A DNA stretch of 64,000 nucleotides from an uncultured Desulfobulbaceae bacterium (GTDB taxonomy: Bacteria; Desulfobacterota; Desulfobulbia; Desulfobulbales; Desulfobulbaceae): contig CAMYLK010000016.1 of NCBI GenBank assembly GCA_947259225.1, positions 1 to 64,000 on the forward strand, given 5' to 3'. This document shows positions 8,771-18,537 of the stretch, piece by piece (within the stretch, counting starts at the first letter, position 1; each line of letters begins with the position of its first letter). The notes beneath the pieces are model-generated. The model searched no databases. It saw only the letters and a program-made list of their open reading frames with translations, and was not told the DNA's origin. The translations under genes and the position numbers were made by a program.

Positions 8771-9604
8771 TTAACACCTTACAATAATTTCAGAGACAAG
8801 TCCCTGCAGGACTGGTTCGGTTTCCCGCGCTGTTGCAACTATATCATCAAGCAGTATGGGCTGCAGGTCATCAGGATCATTGACATTGGCAACAACAGAC
8901 AGGCCAAGCACCCTCATGCCTGCATGTATCGCGACGAGTATTTCCGGGATTGAGGACATCCCTACCGCGTCGCCCCCGCTGTCCCTGAGATACCTGGTTT
9001 CAGCAGGTGTTTCAAGGCTTGGCCCGGGAATGCAGACATAGGTACCGGTCACGATCCTGTCGAGTGCCAGATGCTGCGCGGACTGCAGGGCTGTTTGCAC
9101 CAGCCTGTCATCGTATGGTTTTGATAAATCAGGAAAGCGGGGGCCCCATTCATCAACATTGGGGCCGCGGAGAGGATTGTCTCCCAGGAGGTTGATGTGA
9201 TCGGTCAGTATCATAATGGTGCCGGGCAAAAAGCTTTTGTTCAGTCCGCCACTGGCATTTGTCACTATGACTGTATCGGCCCCCAGCATGGAAAGAACGC
9301 GCACCGGCAAAGCGACTTCCCTTGCAGAATAGCCTTCATAACAATGGACCCTGCCCTGGAGTATGGCAACCGGACGGCCTTGTAAGTTGCCGAACACGAG
9401 GTTTCCCTCATGGCTTGTAACGGTCGAAACCGGGAAGTTCGGAATGTCCTGATATGGAAGAGAAAGTGTTTCGGTGAGTGATTCAGCAAGCGAACTCAGG
9501 CCGGTGCCGAGGATAATGATAATCTCAGGCGGAGATGTGATCCTGCTGCGCAGAAAGGTAACAGCCTCATCAATCTGCTGCCTATGCTGGTGGATATCAA
9601 TCAT
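8771..9604 (-). CDS. Purine nucleoside / methylthioinosine phosphorylase (PNP family)
   Basis: Phosphorolysis of purine nucleosides to the free base plus ribose-1-phosphate; next to mtaD it may act on methylthioinosine or inosine. Family motifs are IILGTGLSSLAE (phosphate loop), VAILQGRVHCYEGY, VTNASGGLN and VGMSSIPE. The 277-aa length is typical of trimeric class I PNPs. Its ATG overlaps the thrC stop by 4 bp and its own stop lies just before mtaD, so thrC-PNP-mtaD are co-transcribed and probably coupled. The exact substrate is inferred from context only. Confidence 0.9.
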   Translation of the reverse strand: MIDIHQHRQQIDEAVTFLRSRITSPPEIIIILGTGLSSLAESLTETLSLPYQDIPNFPVSTVTSHEGNLVFGNLQGRPVAILQGRVHCYEGYSAREVALPVRVLSMLGADTVIVTNASGGLNKSFLPGTIMILTDHINLLGDNPLRGPNVDEWGPRFPDLSKPYDDRLVQTALQSAQHLALDRIVTGTYVCIPGPSLETPAETRYLRDSGGDAVGMSSIPEILVAIHAGMRVLGLSVVANVNDPDDLQPILLDDIVATARETEPVLQGLVSEIIVRC

Positions 9605-10992
9605 GACAGAACGTGCTCCCTCATGTATGCCTTTATCTGTTCGGTGTCAGCATCAAGAGTATCACACCTGCTTTCCTTGTCCTCCAGGCCGGCCAGGGCA
9701 GGAGGTAGTTCGGGCTCTCTGCCAATGGCCTTTTTCACTGCTTCCCCGAATTTGGCGGGGTGGGCGGTGGCAAGGCAGATCATGGGTCTTTCGGGGTCTA
9801 CAAATGATTGCGCGGCATGGACACCTACAGCTGTATGAGGATCCATGAGGTAGTCATGCCGGTCATGAAAATCTCGTATTGTTTCAAGGGTCTCCTCCTC
9901 GGAAACAGACCGGGAAACAAAATCTTTGGCTATGAAATCGTGAAGAGACGACAGGTCAAGCCCTCCTGTTGCGGAGAATGTATCCATGTCTTTCACAACC
10001 TGTGCCGGGTCTTCGTTGCGCAGGTAGTAGAGATATCGCTCGAAATTACTGGCAACCTGGATGTCCATTGACGGGCTGAAGGTGGCGCTGACCTGGCCTT
10101 TACTGTAATCCCCTTTGCCGACAAAACGTGCAAGTATATCATTGGTGTTGGTTGCCAGGACCAGCCGGTTGATGAGCCCCTCAGGCAGTAGACGCTTGGC
10201 AATGTAACCGGCAAATATATCGCCGAAATTTCCAGTGGGGACGGAAAAGTCAACCGTATCAAAACCCCTGGAACGCAGTTTGAGCCAGGAATAGACATAG
10301 TAAACCACCTGGGCAAGAACACGGGCCCAGTTGATGGAGTTAATGGCGCCCAGGTGATGCTTTTCCTTGAATCCAAGATCGTTGAACACTTCCTTGACTA
10401 TAGCCTGACCATCATCAAAGGTCCCCCTGATTGCGATGTTGAATACATTGGGGTCTGTGACGGTTGTCATCTGAAGCTTCTGGATGGGACTCACCCGTCC
10501 GTCAGGATGCAGGATAAAAATGTTGATCCGGTCTTTTCCCCTGGCCCCGTGGATGGCCGCACTGCCGGTATCACCCGACGTGGCACCCAGAATGTTCATG
10601 TAGGTGGAGCGCTGATCGAGCAGAATCTCAAAAAGGTTGCCGAGAAACTGCAGGGCTACATCCTTAAATGCCAGGGTAGGGCCGTGGAAAAGTTCGAGAA
10701 TATAAACTTCTCCCTGATGGGTGATAGGAGTTACCTGGGGATGCCTGAAACTTGAATATGAGCGTTCAACCAGATCTTCAAGCACTTGTCGCGGCAGGTC
10801 ATCAATAAACAGGCTGAGAATATCTACGGCAAGGTACTGGAAAGGAAGGTTGTGCCAGGAACGCACCTTGTCCATGTCAACAGTGGGGATTTTTTCAGGC
10901 AGCAGGAGGCCCCCGTCATCGGCCAGCCCCATCATTACTGCATCACTGAAACTGACAGGAGTAATTCCCCCCCGGGTACTGATGTAACGCAT
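9601..10992 (-). CDS. thrC: Threonine synthase
   Basis: PLP-dependent last step of threonine synthesis (O-phosphohomoserine to threonine). The N-terminal motif is MRYISTRGG, the PLP lysine is Lys110 in GPTLAFKDVALQF, and ATSGDTGSAAIHG and FSVPTGNFGDIFAGY are the cofactor-phosphate and substrate motifs. At 463 aa it matches the longer bacterial/fungal class. It begins downstream of a decayed methyltransferase and leads the thrC-PNP-mtaD run. Confidence 0.95.
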   Translation of the reverse strand: MRYISTRGGITPVSFSDAVMMGLADDGGLLLPEKIPTVDMDKVRSWHNLPFQYLAVDILSLFIDDLPRQVLEDLVERSYSSFRHPQVTPITHQGEVYILELFHGPTLAFKDVALQFLGNLFEILLDQRSTYMNILGATSGDTGSAAIHGARGKDRINIFILHPDGRVSPIQKLQMTTVTDPNVFNIAIRGTFDDGQAIVKEVFNDLGFKEKHHLGAINSINWARVLAQVVYYVYSWLKLRSRGFDTVDFSVPTGNFGDIFAGYIAKRLLPEGLINRLVLATNTNDILARFVGKGDYSKGQVSATFSPSMDIQVASNFERYLYYLRNEDPAQVVKDMDTFSATGGLDLSSLHDFIAKDFVSRSVSEEETLETIRDFHDRHDYLMDPHTAVGVHAAQSFVDPERPMICLATAHPAKFGEAVKKAIGREPELPPALAGLEDKESRCDTLDADTEQIKAYMREHVLS

Positions 10993-11112
10993 CTGTTATC
11001 CTTTATATTCTGATAGGTTGTTCATGTATATGTGGGTCCGGTCAGGCTGAGGCTGAACTGCGGAAAGCTGTACAATAAAACTTCTGTCACCTGTTACGGG
11101 CGAATATAACTA

Positions 11113-11585
11113 TTAATCAACATGTAAACCTGAATCTTGGAAAATGGTCAAGAGTTCATTCTTATTGAAAAGATAAACATGTCCGTCAATAATATTTTTT
11201 AGTCCTGTCCGGTTCAGGCAATTAGCTGGAGCTGGTATGGTATGTATCAATCGCTCCACACTCCAGGGCATCAGATGTACTGAAAAAAAGTTTTCCACCC
11301 TCTGTCAGAAAATTTTTGGTTTACAGCAGTGTTCTTACCGTTAAAGTTAAAATATTCAAGCACTTCTGTCAGTAAAATAACGTGGAAGTACTTTTGCCAG
11401 GGGATATCCTCAAGTACTATAGTACAGAGTATAAAATGAAAATTGTACTTTTCGTTGAGATCTGACCAGGGGTGGTGGGAGACAAAGCAGATACGGAATA
11501 CGTTGGAATCAAACTGTTGTTTACAGAAAAGGGCAAGGGTGCCGTAGGCGGAACCAATGCCCAGGCATTTATTTTATGCACACCG
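11113..11585 (-). pseudogene. Decayed SAM-dependent methyltransferase remnant
   Basis: Reading the minus strand from about 11577, one frame gives a class-I methyltransferase start-like motif I (CLGIGSAYGTLALF) and later FHVILLTEVLEYF, the usual post-motif II pattern. It then ends at a stop near 11280. A second frame (11113-11298) continues with IDGHVYLFNKNELLTIFQDSGLHVD, typical of the C-terminal end of such enzymes. There is no plausible start, and a frame shift separates the halves, so it is best read as a broken gene between gpmI and thrC. It could alternatively be a truncated gene with sequencing error. Confidence 0.6.
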
Positions 11586-11597
11586 CACCCTGTTTAT

Positions 11598-13160
11598 TTA
11601 CTTTTTGATCAACAGATTTTTGCCTTCCATATCAACCGGTATTGGAAGGTGCAGCAGAGACAGAACGGTAGGGGCGATATCTTTGAGAGCACCTCCATCG
11701 TGCAGCTTCATGTTTTTATACCTGTCGTCGACCAGAATAAAGGGAACAGGGCTGAGGCTATGGGCAGTGTAGGGACCATCTGTGTCCGGGTCAAACATTA
11801 CCTCGGCGTTGCCGTGGTCGGAAGTGACAAGCATTTTTCCCCCTCTTCCCCTGAGGTAGGCGTCAATTCTGCCGAGGCATTCATCAACAGCCTCACATGC
11901 TTTGACAGCGGCCTCCATGATGCCGGTATGGCCCACCATATCGCCATTGGCAAAGTTAAGAACAACAAGATCAAAGGGCTGGCCCTGGGATTCAGCTTCT
12001 TCAAGCACCTGTAGCAGTTTGTCTGTCACCAGGTAGGCACTCATTTCAGGCTTCTGGTCGTAGGTTGCAACATCACGGGGGGAATCAATCAGTATCCTGG
12101 TTTCACCTGGAAAAGGGTCTTCCTCTCCACCATTGAAAAAATAGGTCACATGAGCGTATTTTTCAGTTTCAGCAATTCTCAGCTGCCGAAGCCCTTCTCT
12201 GCTGACAACCTCACCCAGTATGTTGCTCAGTGAAAGTGGCGGAAACGCTATGGGCAGATCAAAATCGCTTTCATATTCTGTCAAAGTCACAAGACCAATG
12301 ATCCCGGGGCGGTTTGCCACGTTGAATTCAGTAAAGCCTTTTTCCGTGAAAGCCCTGGTAAGTTCACGTGCCCGGTCCGCCCGGAAGTTGAAAAATATTA
12401 TACCGTCATTATCAGACACCACGCTGACAGGTTTTTCGCCATCCAGCAGAACTATGGGTTTGATAAATTCGTCAGTCTCACCTCGTTCGTAAGCGTCTTC
12501 AACGGCCTGCACCGGATCGTTTGCCGTTACACCTTCCCCGGACACAAGGGCATCCCAGGCCTTTTCAACCCTGTCCCACCGGGTATCCCTGTCCATGGCC
12601 CAGTAACGGCCGATTATAGTTGCAACCCTGCCGCATCCATAATCCCGCATGGCACTGACCAGCTCTTTTATATAGCCTGATCCACTCTTGGGCGGGGTGT
12701 CACGTCCATCCATAAAGCAGTGGACATACACATTTTCTATTTCTTTTTCAGCTGCCATCCTGAGCAGGGCTTTCAGATGATCGAGATGGGAATGAACGCC
12801 ACCGTCCGAGACCAGGCCGAATAAATGGAGGCTGCTGCCGCTGTCTTTGACCTCATTTATAATGGTGCAGAGTGGTGTGTTTGAAAAAAAATCTCCGGAA
12901 TCAATCGCCTTGTTGATCCGGGTGTAATCCTGGTAGACAATTCGGCCGGCGCCGATATTCAGATGACCGACCTCGGAATTGCCCATCTGGCCCTCCGGCA
13001 GACCCACCAGGCCGTTATGGGCTACAAGTGTCGTGAAAGGATACTCAGCCATCCAGTGGTCCATATTGGGAGTATGGGCAACGGTTATAGCATTTGAAGG
13101 AGATGGTTGTCCGTATCCCCACCCGTCAAGAATGGCAAGAAGGAGTGTTTGTTGTTTCAT
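11598..13160 (-). CDS. gpmI: 2,3-bisphosphoglycerate-independent phosphoglycerate mutase
   Basis: Glycolytic/gluconeogenic interconversion of 3- and 2-phosphoglycerate with two metal ions and a phosphoserine. Asp12 (LAILDGWG) and the nucleophile Ser62 (GQMGNSEVGHLNIGAGR) are visible, as are DGGVHSH, CFMDGRDTPP, and the C-terminal metal motifs FANGDMVGHTG and TSDHGNAE. The length of 520 aa is usual. It follows rsfS by 30 bp in a topB-rsfS-gpmI run. Confidence 0.96.
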   Translation of the reverse strand: MKQQTLLLAILDGWGYGQPSPSNAITVAHTPNMDHWMAEYPFTTLVAHNGLVGLPEGQMGNSEVGHLNIGAGRIVYQDYTRINKAIDSGDFFSNTPLCTIINEVKDSGSSLHLFGLVSDGGVHSHLDHLKALLRMAAEKEIENVYVHCFMDGRDTPPKSGSGYIKELVSAMRDYGCGRVATIIGRYWAMDRDTRWDRVEKAWDALVSGEGVTANDPVQAVEDAYERGETDEFIKPIVLLDGEKPVSVVSDNDGIIFFNFRADRARELTRAFTEKGFTEFNVANRPGIIGLVTLTEYESDFDLPIAFPPLSLSNILGEVVSREGLRQLRIAETEKYAHVTYFFNGGEEDPFPGETRILIDSPRDVATYDQKPEMSAYLVTDKLLQVLEEAESQGQPFDLVVLNFANGDMVGHTGIMEAAVKACEAVDECLGRIDAYLRGRGGKMLVTSDHGNAEVMFDPDTDGPYTAHSLSPVPFILVDDRYKNMKLHDGGALKDIAPTVLSLLHLPIPVDMEGKNLLIKK

Positions 13161-13190
13161 GGGTTAAGAAAGGAAAATGTACTATCGGGC

Positions 13191-13580
13191 TTATTTATTT
13201 TCAGCAGAGGCTGCAATATCGATTTTGGAAGCATCATGCCAAAGCCCGTCGAGGTCATAGAACTTTCGTGTATCGCTGTAAAAAATATGAACGATGACAT
13301 CATTATAATCAAGGAGTACCCAGAGTCCTTCCTGGAGTCCTTCACAGTTGTTGCTTGAAATCCTTTTTGAACGCAGCTCACTTTCAATCTTTTCAGCCAG
13401 ACCCTGGACATGTCGGGTCGACCGGCCGCTCATTATGATAAAAAAATCAGTAAACGAGGTGAGGCCGCGGACGTCGAGCACAACAAGATCTTCAGCCTTG
13501 TTGTCAAGAGCAATGCTGGCACAGAGCCTTGCAAGCTCCAGTCCGCTTTTATCAAGATGTTCTTCTTTGAGTTTTCTCAT
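13191..13580 (-). CDS. rsfS: Ribosome silencing factor RsfS
   Basis: Binds ribosomal protein L14 and blocks subunit joining under starvation. The 129-aa sequence has the family signature DLVVLDVRGLTSFTDFFIIMSGRSTRHVQGLAEKIE (key residues about 33-68) and WVLLDYNDVIVHIF followed by YDLDGLWHDA. It is located between topB (18 bp upstream) and gpmI. Confidence 0.94.
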   Translation of the reverse strand: MRKLKEEHLDKSGLELARLCASIALDNKAEDLVVLDVRGLTSFTDFFIIMSGRSTRHVQGLAEKIESELRSKRISSNNCEGLQEGLWVLLDYNDVIVHIFYSDTRKFYDLDGLWHDASKIDIAASAENK

Positions 13581-13598
13581 GAGTCATGCTCCTGCATC

Positions 13599-16067
13599 TC
13601 AGGCAGTCGTGTTTTTGCGACTTCTCGTTTTTTGCTTTCTGGGAGGAAATTCAAAGGTGACTTTTCCCTGATTGTCAAGAAGCAGGTACGCGTCAAAAGG
13701 TTTCCTTTTCTTGGAAATGAAACCTTTTATAAGTTCTGTTTTTCCTTTCTCAAGGAGTTGCCGTATATGATCACGGTCAATACTATGGCTCAGTATTATC
13801 CTGCTGATACGCAGTCCTTTTTTCTTGTCATCGTTCAATGCGGATTCTGACATGTAGGCAGTCGGCGTCTCATAAACAGGGGTCTGGTCAATGGGAGAAA
13901 GGCCAAGTGGTTCAGATTTCTTTATTTCATCAATATCAAGAAGACCATTGGATTCCGCAAAAATAAACTCCACCTTGTCCTTGGTCAACTTGATGGAAGC
14001 GGTGAAGGGTTTTCCCTGCTTTGAGCGAAAGTCACCAAAAGGGCCAACGGTTTCACCCTTGAAGAGAGAAACTATTTCATCATTCTGCATAATCCGGCCC
14101 CCGAGAATTTTGCGGATCCGGATTTTTTCATCTTCGGAAACAAAAGAGGTGGCTTTTTCAAATATTTTCATCCCACTGACGGGTGAAAAGGAGGCCTCAG
14201 GATTATCATCATCCTCCTCCTTGAAATCCTTTATTTTGTCTACGACAGTCCGGGTCATTTTCCTGATCTCTGCCATGAACTGATCACGGGTCATTCCACC
14301 TTTAAGGATCTGGTTGAGTTTGTATTCCCATTCACCGGTCATTTCAGGGGATGCCAGGACATCAATCTGCATGGCCTCCAGGAGTGCGATAAGCTCGAAT
14401 GCCTTGCCTGTGGGAACAAGATCGCGGTGTTCCCTGACAATGTACTTCTCATTTATAAGTTTCTCAATGATCGCTGCCCTGGTAGCCGGAGTACCAAGCC
14501 CCCGTTCCTTCATGGCCTCGGCAAGCTCTTCGTCTTCGATCATCTTGCCGGAATGCTCCATTGCAGAAAGCAGCGTTGCTTCATTGTAGAGTGGCGGTGC
14601 CTTGGTCTGATGTTCTTCCTGGTCAATCTTCTCACAGATTATGTCGGCATTATCAGGCAGGGCCTGCAACTCGTTTTCCGATGACCCTGATCCAGTTCCA
14701 TATACGGCTTTCCAGCCGGGTTTCATCAGTATTTTCCCTTCGGTCAGAAACGTCTCCTCTTCCACCACACTGAGCCTTCTGGTATTCAGGTATTCAGCAG
14801 GAGGGAAAAAGATGGCCAGGAAACGCTGAACGATCATCTGGTATATTTTTAGCTCGGCCTCGGAGAGGTTTTTCGGCAGTCCTGAAGTCGGAATAATGGC
14901 AAAGTGATCGCTTATCTTCTTGTCATTAAAAATTTTCGGGTTTTTTCTCAGGTAGTTTTTTGTCAGGGCTTCTTCGGCAAATTTACCAAACTGCCATTGC
15001 TTCTGCTGTGCAAATACCTTTTTTACTGTAGGAAGATAATCGCCGGGAAGATGTTTACTGTCTGTCCTGGGATAGGTTATCAGCTTGTGCCGCTCGTAAA
15101 GTGCCTGGGCAATCGAAAGAGTATTTTTGGCAGAAAAGCCGAACCTGTTGTTGGCTTCCCGCTGGAGGGACGTCAGATCATATAAAAGAGGGCACCCCTG
15201 GGTGGTTTTTTTACTGGTTTCCGAAACTACAGCTTTTTTTGAGGTACAGCGTTCAACTATCAGCCTGGCTTTGTCATGGTCCCATATGCGGTTCTGCTTG
15301 GCATGGGGCTTGTTTGAATCCTTCTTGAAGCTTAAGTCAATCCATATGCCCGTATAATTGCTGCCGTTACAGTTGAAGGTGGCATGAAGCTCCCAGAAGG
15401 TAGCAGGCTTGAAACTGTTCCGCTCTATTTCACGCTTGACTATAAGTGATAGAGTCGGAGTCTGGACACGGCCGCAGGGCGTCTTGCGAAATCCGCCAAA
15501 TCGTGAATTATATCCTGTTAAAGCACGGGTGGCGTTGATGCCGATCAGCCAGTCGGATTGAGAACGGCACAGTGCGGTATCCTCAAGAGGCTGCATTTCC
15601 TTGTCGGCGCGAAGGTGAGCAAGTCCCTCCCGGATGGCATTTTGCGTCATGGACTGCAGCCACAGGCGCTTGACGGTCTTCCCTTCAACTGATTTGGTCG
15701 ATGCAAGCTTGAGTATATATTTAAAGATAAGCTCGCCTTCACGTCCTGCATCGCAGCCATTAACAATAACAGATACGTCACGACGCCGGATCAGCTTGCT
15801 CAATGCATTGTATTGGGTTTTGGTGGAGGGCAGGACCGTGAGCGGAAAAGTTTCCGGCAGGATGGGCAGATTACTCAGGCTCCATTTCTGGAATTTTGGA
15901 TCAATTTCCTCTGGATAGGCAATTGAAACGAGATGGCCAAGAGCATAGGAAACAATGTGGTCATCACCTTCATAATGGGTTTTCGTTCTTTTGAAGGTGC
16001 CGGGCAGGGCTTTGACAATATCTGCAGCAACACTTGGTTTTTCGGCGATTATTAAAGTTTTTCCCAT
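13599..16067 (-). CDS. topB: DNA topoisomerase III (type IA)
   Basis: Relaxes and decatenates DNA through a covalent 5'-phosphotyrosine. The N-terminal TOPRIM motif is KTLIIAEKPSVAADIV with GCDAGREGELIF for the acidic residues. The active tyrosine is Tyr332 in LITYPRTDSKHL, and MKERGLGTPATRAAIIEKLI is a type IA core motif. The C-terminal 200 residues carry toprim-type C-terminal repeats (FGDFRSKQGKPFTASIKL, KKRKPFDAYLLLD) instead of zinc fingers. The length of 822 aa is in the TopB range. It follows the hydrolase gene by 25 bp and precedes rsfS. Confidence 0.93.
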   Translation of the reverse strand: MGKTLIIAEKPSVAADIVKALPGTFKRTKTHYEGDDHIVSYALGHLVSIAYPEEIDPKFQKWSLSNLPILPETFPLTVLPSTKTQYNALSKLIRRRDVSVIVNGCDAGREGELIFKYILKLASTKSVEGKTVKRLWLQSMTQNAIREGLAHLRADKEMQPLEDTALCRSQSDWLIGINATRALTGYNSRFGGFRKTPCGRVQTPTLSLIVKREIERNSFKPATFWELHATFNCNGSNYTGIWIDLSFKKDSNKPHAKQNRIWDHDKARLIVERCTSKKAVVSETSKKTTQGCPLLYDLTSLQREANNRFGFSAKNTLSIAQALYERHKLITYPRTDSKHLPGDYLPTVKKVFAQQKQWQFGKFAEEALTKNYLRKNPKIFNDKKISDHFAIIPTSGLPKNLSEAELKIYQMIVQRFLAIFFPPAEYLNTRRLSVVEEETFLTEGKILMKPGWKAVYGTGSGSSENELQALPDNADIICEKIDQEEHQTKAPPLYNEATLLSAMEHSGKMIEDEELAEAMKERGLGTPATRAAIIEKLINEKYIVREHRDLVPTGKAFELIALLEAMQIDVLASPEMTGEWEYKLNQILKGGMTRDQFMAEIRKMTRTVVDKIKDFKEEDDDNPEASFSPVSGMKIFEKATSFVSEDEKIRIRKILGGRIMQNDEIVSLFKGETVGPFGDFRSKQGKPFTASIKLTKDKVEFIFAESNGLLDIDEIKKSEPLGLSPIDQTPVYETPTAYMSESALNDDKKKGLRISRIILSHSIDRDHIRQLLEKGKTELIKGFISKKRKPFDAYLLLDNQGKVTFEFPPRKQKTRSRKNTTA

Positions 16068-16092
16068 TGAACAAGTAAAAGGTAAAGGTGAA

Positions 16093-16719
16093 TCAGCCGG
16101 CTATGGTTGTTAGAAACGTAATCAATTCTCCATGCCATTTATCAGGGTTGTCCAGATAACATGGATGTGGTGCGCCATCAATAATAATTTTTTGTGATCC
16201 GGTAATTGAGTTGTGCAGAAGTTCACAGTTGGCCATTGGTGAAACCTGGTCTTCTCCGCCCCAGACAATGAGTGTGGGTACATTGACAGCAGATAGATTA
16301 TTTTTATTCTCCTCAACACCAACAGATCCAACCAGGACAAGACCGTGCACATGAGATGGATAATGAATGGTAAATTCAAGCGCAATGCGACCTCCCATGG
16401 AAGGACCGACAAGAACAATCTTGTGGAATCCTGTCTGTTGGAGGAACTGTTCAAGCACTACACCCTGATCAAGGGAACAGGATGGTGATTTGCCAAATCC
16501 AGGCATGTCGACTGCCACAGCATGAAACCCTGCTTCAGCTAAACACTCAAGGGTGCCAAGTTCCTGCCAGGTTTCTGCCTGGAATTTCATGCCGTGCAGC
16601 AGCAGGACAGTAATATTTTCTGCATTGCCGGCTTCAAGAAAGTGAATATTGCAGGAGTCTATTTGTATGTTTTTTGAAAGAATTTCAGTCATTTTGTTGA
16701 ATCCTGTCAGGTTAACCAT
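16093..16719 (-). CDS. Alpha/beta hydrolase of unknown substrate
   Basis: Small alpha/beta-hydrolase fold protein (208 aa). The oxyanion motif is VLLLHGMKFQ, the nucleophile Ser is in LVGPSMGGRIALE, the acid is in IVWGGEDQVSP and the catalytic His is in GAPHPCYLD. The overall form resembles the ABHD14-like group. The substrate cannot be deduced. It is first in the run leading to topB. An ATG in MTEILSK, nine codons in, is an alternative start. Confidence 0.85.
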   Translation of the reverse strand: MVNLTGFNKMTEILSKNIQIDSCNIHFLEAGNAENITVLLLHGMKFQAETWQELGTLECLAEAGFHAVAVDMPGFGKSPSCSLDQGVVLEQFLQQTGFHKIVLVGPSMGGRIALEFTIHYPSHVHGLVLVGSVGVEENKNNLSAVNVPTLIVWGGEDQVSPMANCELLHNSITGSQKIIIDGAPHPCYLDNPDKWHGELITFLTTIAG

Positions 16720-16928
16720 AAGAAAAAAAACCGTGGTTATGAATGCAAACTACAAGTAAGCGACATAACGGGCTTTGTCAACGGTGAGAAAAAAAATCCG
16801 TTGAAATATAGGAATATTTTACGGTTTATTTACTTTGGGATGTTTACGGGCCTGGCGTGGTGAGATAAGAATGATACCTTCGTTTTCCCGGATACGTTAT
16901 CATCTGTGGGGAAATACGTGTTGCTTTG

Positions 16929-17630
16929 TTACGCCCCTCTGGCAGCAGCTGTCTTCAATCGTTTGAAAAGTTTACCGTCCATGATCAGCGTTGTAAGGTC
17001 ATCATGAAACTCCTTGACGGCAGGATCGTCCGGCAGCGGCTTGAATGAATAGCGGCCCGGTCCCCATTCAAGCATTTCCTCCAGGGCTTCCGAGCCTGTC
17101 TTTTCTCCGCTCCGAACATCACAGATGACACCATTCTCGAAATAAAAGTATCCTATACGCTTCAGGCCGGCCTTAACTTCCAGAAGGCAGGTCTTCTGCT
17201 CCAGGTTTATAAGAGGCAGCATGGATGACAGATATATTCCGGCCTTGAAATAAAGTTCATCCCGGAAATCGAGCATTTTAATGATTTCACCATGCAGCCT
17301 GATGTGGTTAAAGGGTTTGTTCATATAGCAGAAAATGGAATCACCCTCTGCTTGTTTTTCAAGCGGGAAGTCATCGAATGATGTGGTCACAATGCTGAGG
17401 ATATTCGGATGGTCATTGGTGATGGCTGCAAGTAATTCAAGTCCGTCCATTCTCGGCATTTTCAAAGCGGTTACCAGAATAGAGATGTCTTCTTTTCTGA
17501 GGATAGCCATTGCCTGGATACCGTCCATAGCGGTCATGATACGAAACTGGCCAAACTTCTCAAGACCTTTTTTTAGGTCTGACAGCAGTTTATGATCATT
17601 ATCAACAATAAGTATTTTGTCTATACCCAT
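16929..17630 (-). CDS. Receiver-domain protein with DUF4388-like C-terminus; phospho-acceptor Asp replaced by Ala
   Basis: Residues 1-120 form a CheY-like receiver (KILIVDNDHK with acidic residues 10 and 12; KMPRMDGLELL). The position that should be the phosphorylated aspartate (VTDLKMP in relatives) is Ala55 here (ILVTALKMP); the codon on the minus strand reads GCT. Residues about 145-205 resemble DUF4388/PatA-like segments (LLEVKAGLKRIGYFYFENGV then RYSFKPL). It probably senses or binds without phosphorylation (pseudo-receiver), which is inference. No partner kinase adjoins it. Confidence 0.85.
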   Translation of the reverse strand: MGIDKILIVDNDHKLLSDLKKGLEKFGQFRIMTAMDGIQAMAILRKEDISILVTALKMPRMDGLELLAAITNDHPNILSIVTTSFDDFPLEKQAEGDSIFCYMNKPFNHIRLHGEIIKMLDFRDELYFKAGIYLSSMLPLINLEQKTCLLEVKAGLKRIGYFYFENGVICDVRSGEKTGSEALEEMLEWGPGRYSFKPLPDDPAVKEFHDDLTTLIMDGKLFKRLKTAAARGA

Positions 17631-17815
17631 TTAATCTGCTTACTTTTGTTCAAATGGTTCTCTCATCACTTCCGGTGAAAAAAAAACATAATTATAAATA
17701 AATTATATGTGGAATAAAAAAAATATGTCAACCGAGTGATACAATAATTTGCCATATTAAATCAAAAAAAACTTTATTTGGTCATTTTCAATAAAACCTG
17801 TGAAGAGTGAAAAAG

Positions 17816-18502
17816 TTATTTTTGATCTGAAGGGGACTGTCCAGCAAATTTGCCGACATCGGCAGGTTCCAGGCCGAAATTATAGGCTATTTCACTCCAG
17901 CTTAATCCCTTGTTTTTGTACTGGATATAAATATCTTCTGGCTCAACCTGCATGTGACCTGCGAGGACAAGGACAAGTGCAATCTCCCTGGATACAAGGC
18001 CCTGCGCCTGGAGAGAGCGAAAAATACTGTCGGATACTGAGAAACGGTCGAGGAACATTTTCTGTGTTATGATTTCCGCTGCTTCAGTTGCCGGCAAATC
18101 ATGTATGAGCTGCCAGGTCTTTTCACAGTCGCTCTGGGGTAGGGGCTGAGACGTGATGGAAGAAAGCACCTGCTTCCATGACCCTCTCCCCTTTTGGGCC
18201 AGAAGGTCACTCACATCCGTACCGGTACACTTACTGATGTACAAGCCGATGAGCAGGTCATTATGAGGTACACCCCCTTTCATTTTCATCATTACAATCT
18301 GACGCTTTGAAATGGAGAAGTGCTGAGCTGTCAGAGAGTTGAAGACAGTTGTCAAAAGGTAGTCGTCAGCAGCGTACTTGTCAGCGGGGTTGTAAATACG
18401 GTTTCTAAAGCAATGACAGTTGCCTGTCTGCTCGGCTGCCAGTACCGATGAACATGGTATTGCAAGCAGCAAAAGAAAGAGTATCAATACAGTTTTTTTC
18501 AT
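17816..18502 (-). CDS. Exported protein of unknown function (228 aa)
   Basis: The family is not recognised. A signal peptide is clear (KKTVLILFLLLLAIPCSSVLAAEQ), followed by a mature part with CHCF near the new N-terminus and further cysteines (KCTGTDVSD, SDCEKTW) that could form disulfides. The C-terminal third contains a repeated pattern of short helices with VSREIALVLVLAGHM and KGLSWSEIAYNFGLEPADVGKFAG. The latter looks like a helix-turn-helix-like segment often seen in exported proteins of this group. It ends in a charged tail. It lies between galE and the receiver gene, same strand. Confidence 0.7.
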   Translation of the reverse strand: MKKTVLILFLLLLAIPCSSVLAAEQTGNCHCFRNRIYNPADKYAADDYLLTTVFNSLTAQHFSISKRQIVMMKMKGGVPHNDLLIGLYISKCTGTDVSDLLAQKGRGSWKQVLSSITSQPLPQSDCEKTWQLIHDLPATEAAEIITQKMFLDRFSVSDSIFRSLQAQGLVSREIALVLVLAGHMQVEPEDIYIQYKNKGLSWSEIAYNFGLEPADVGKFAGQSPSDQK

Positions 18503-18537
18503 GTCGGCATGTTTTATTATAAGAATCCGTTTTACGG

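Noticed and set aside
7785-8774. Long plus frame opposite mtaD (329 codons)
   Set aside because: Exact shadow of the well-supported mtaD gene with no RBS or family-like motifs.
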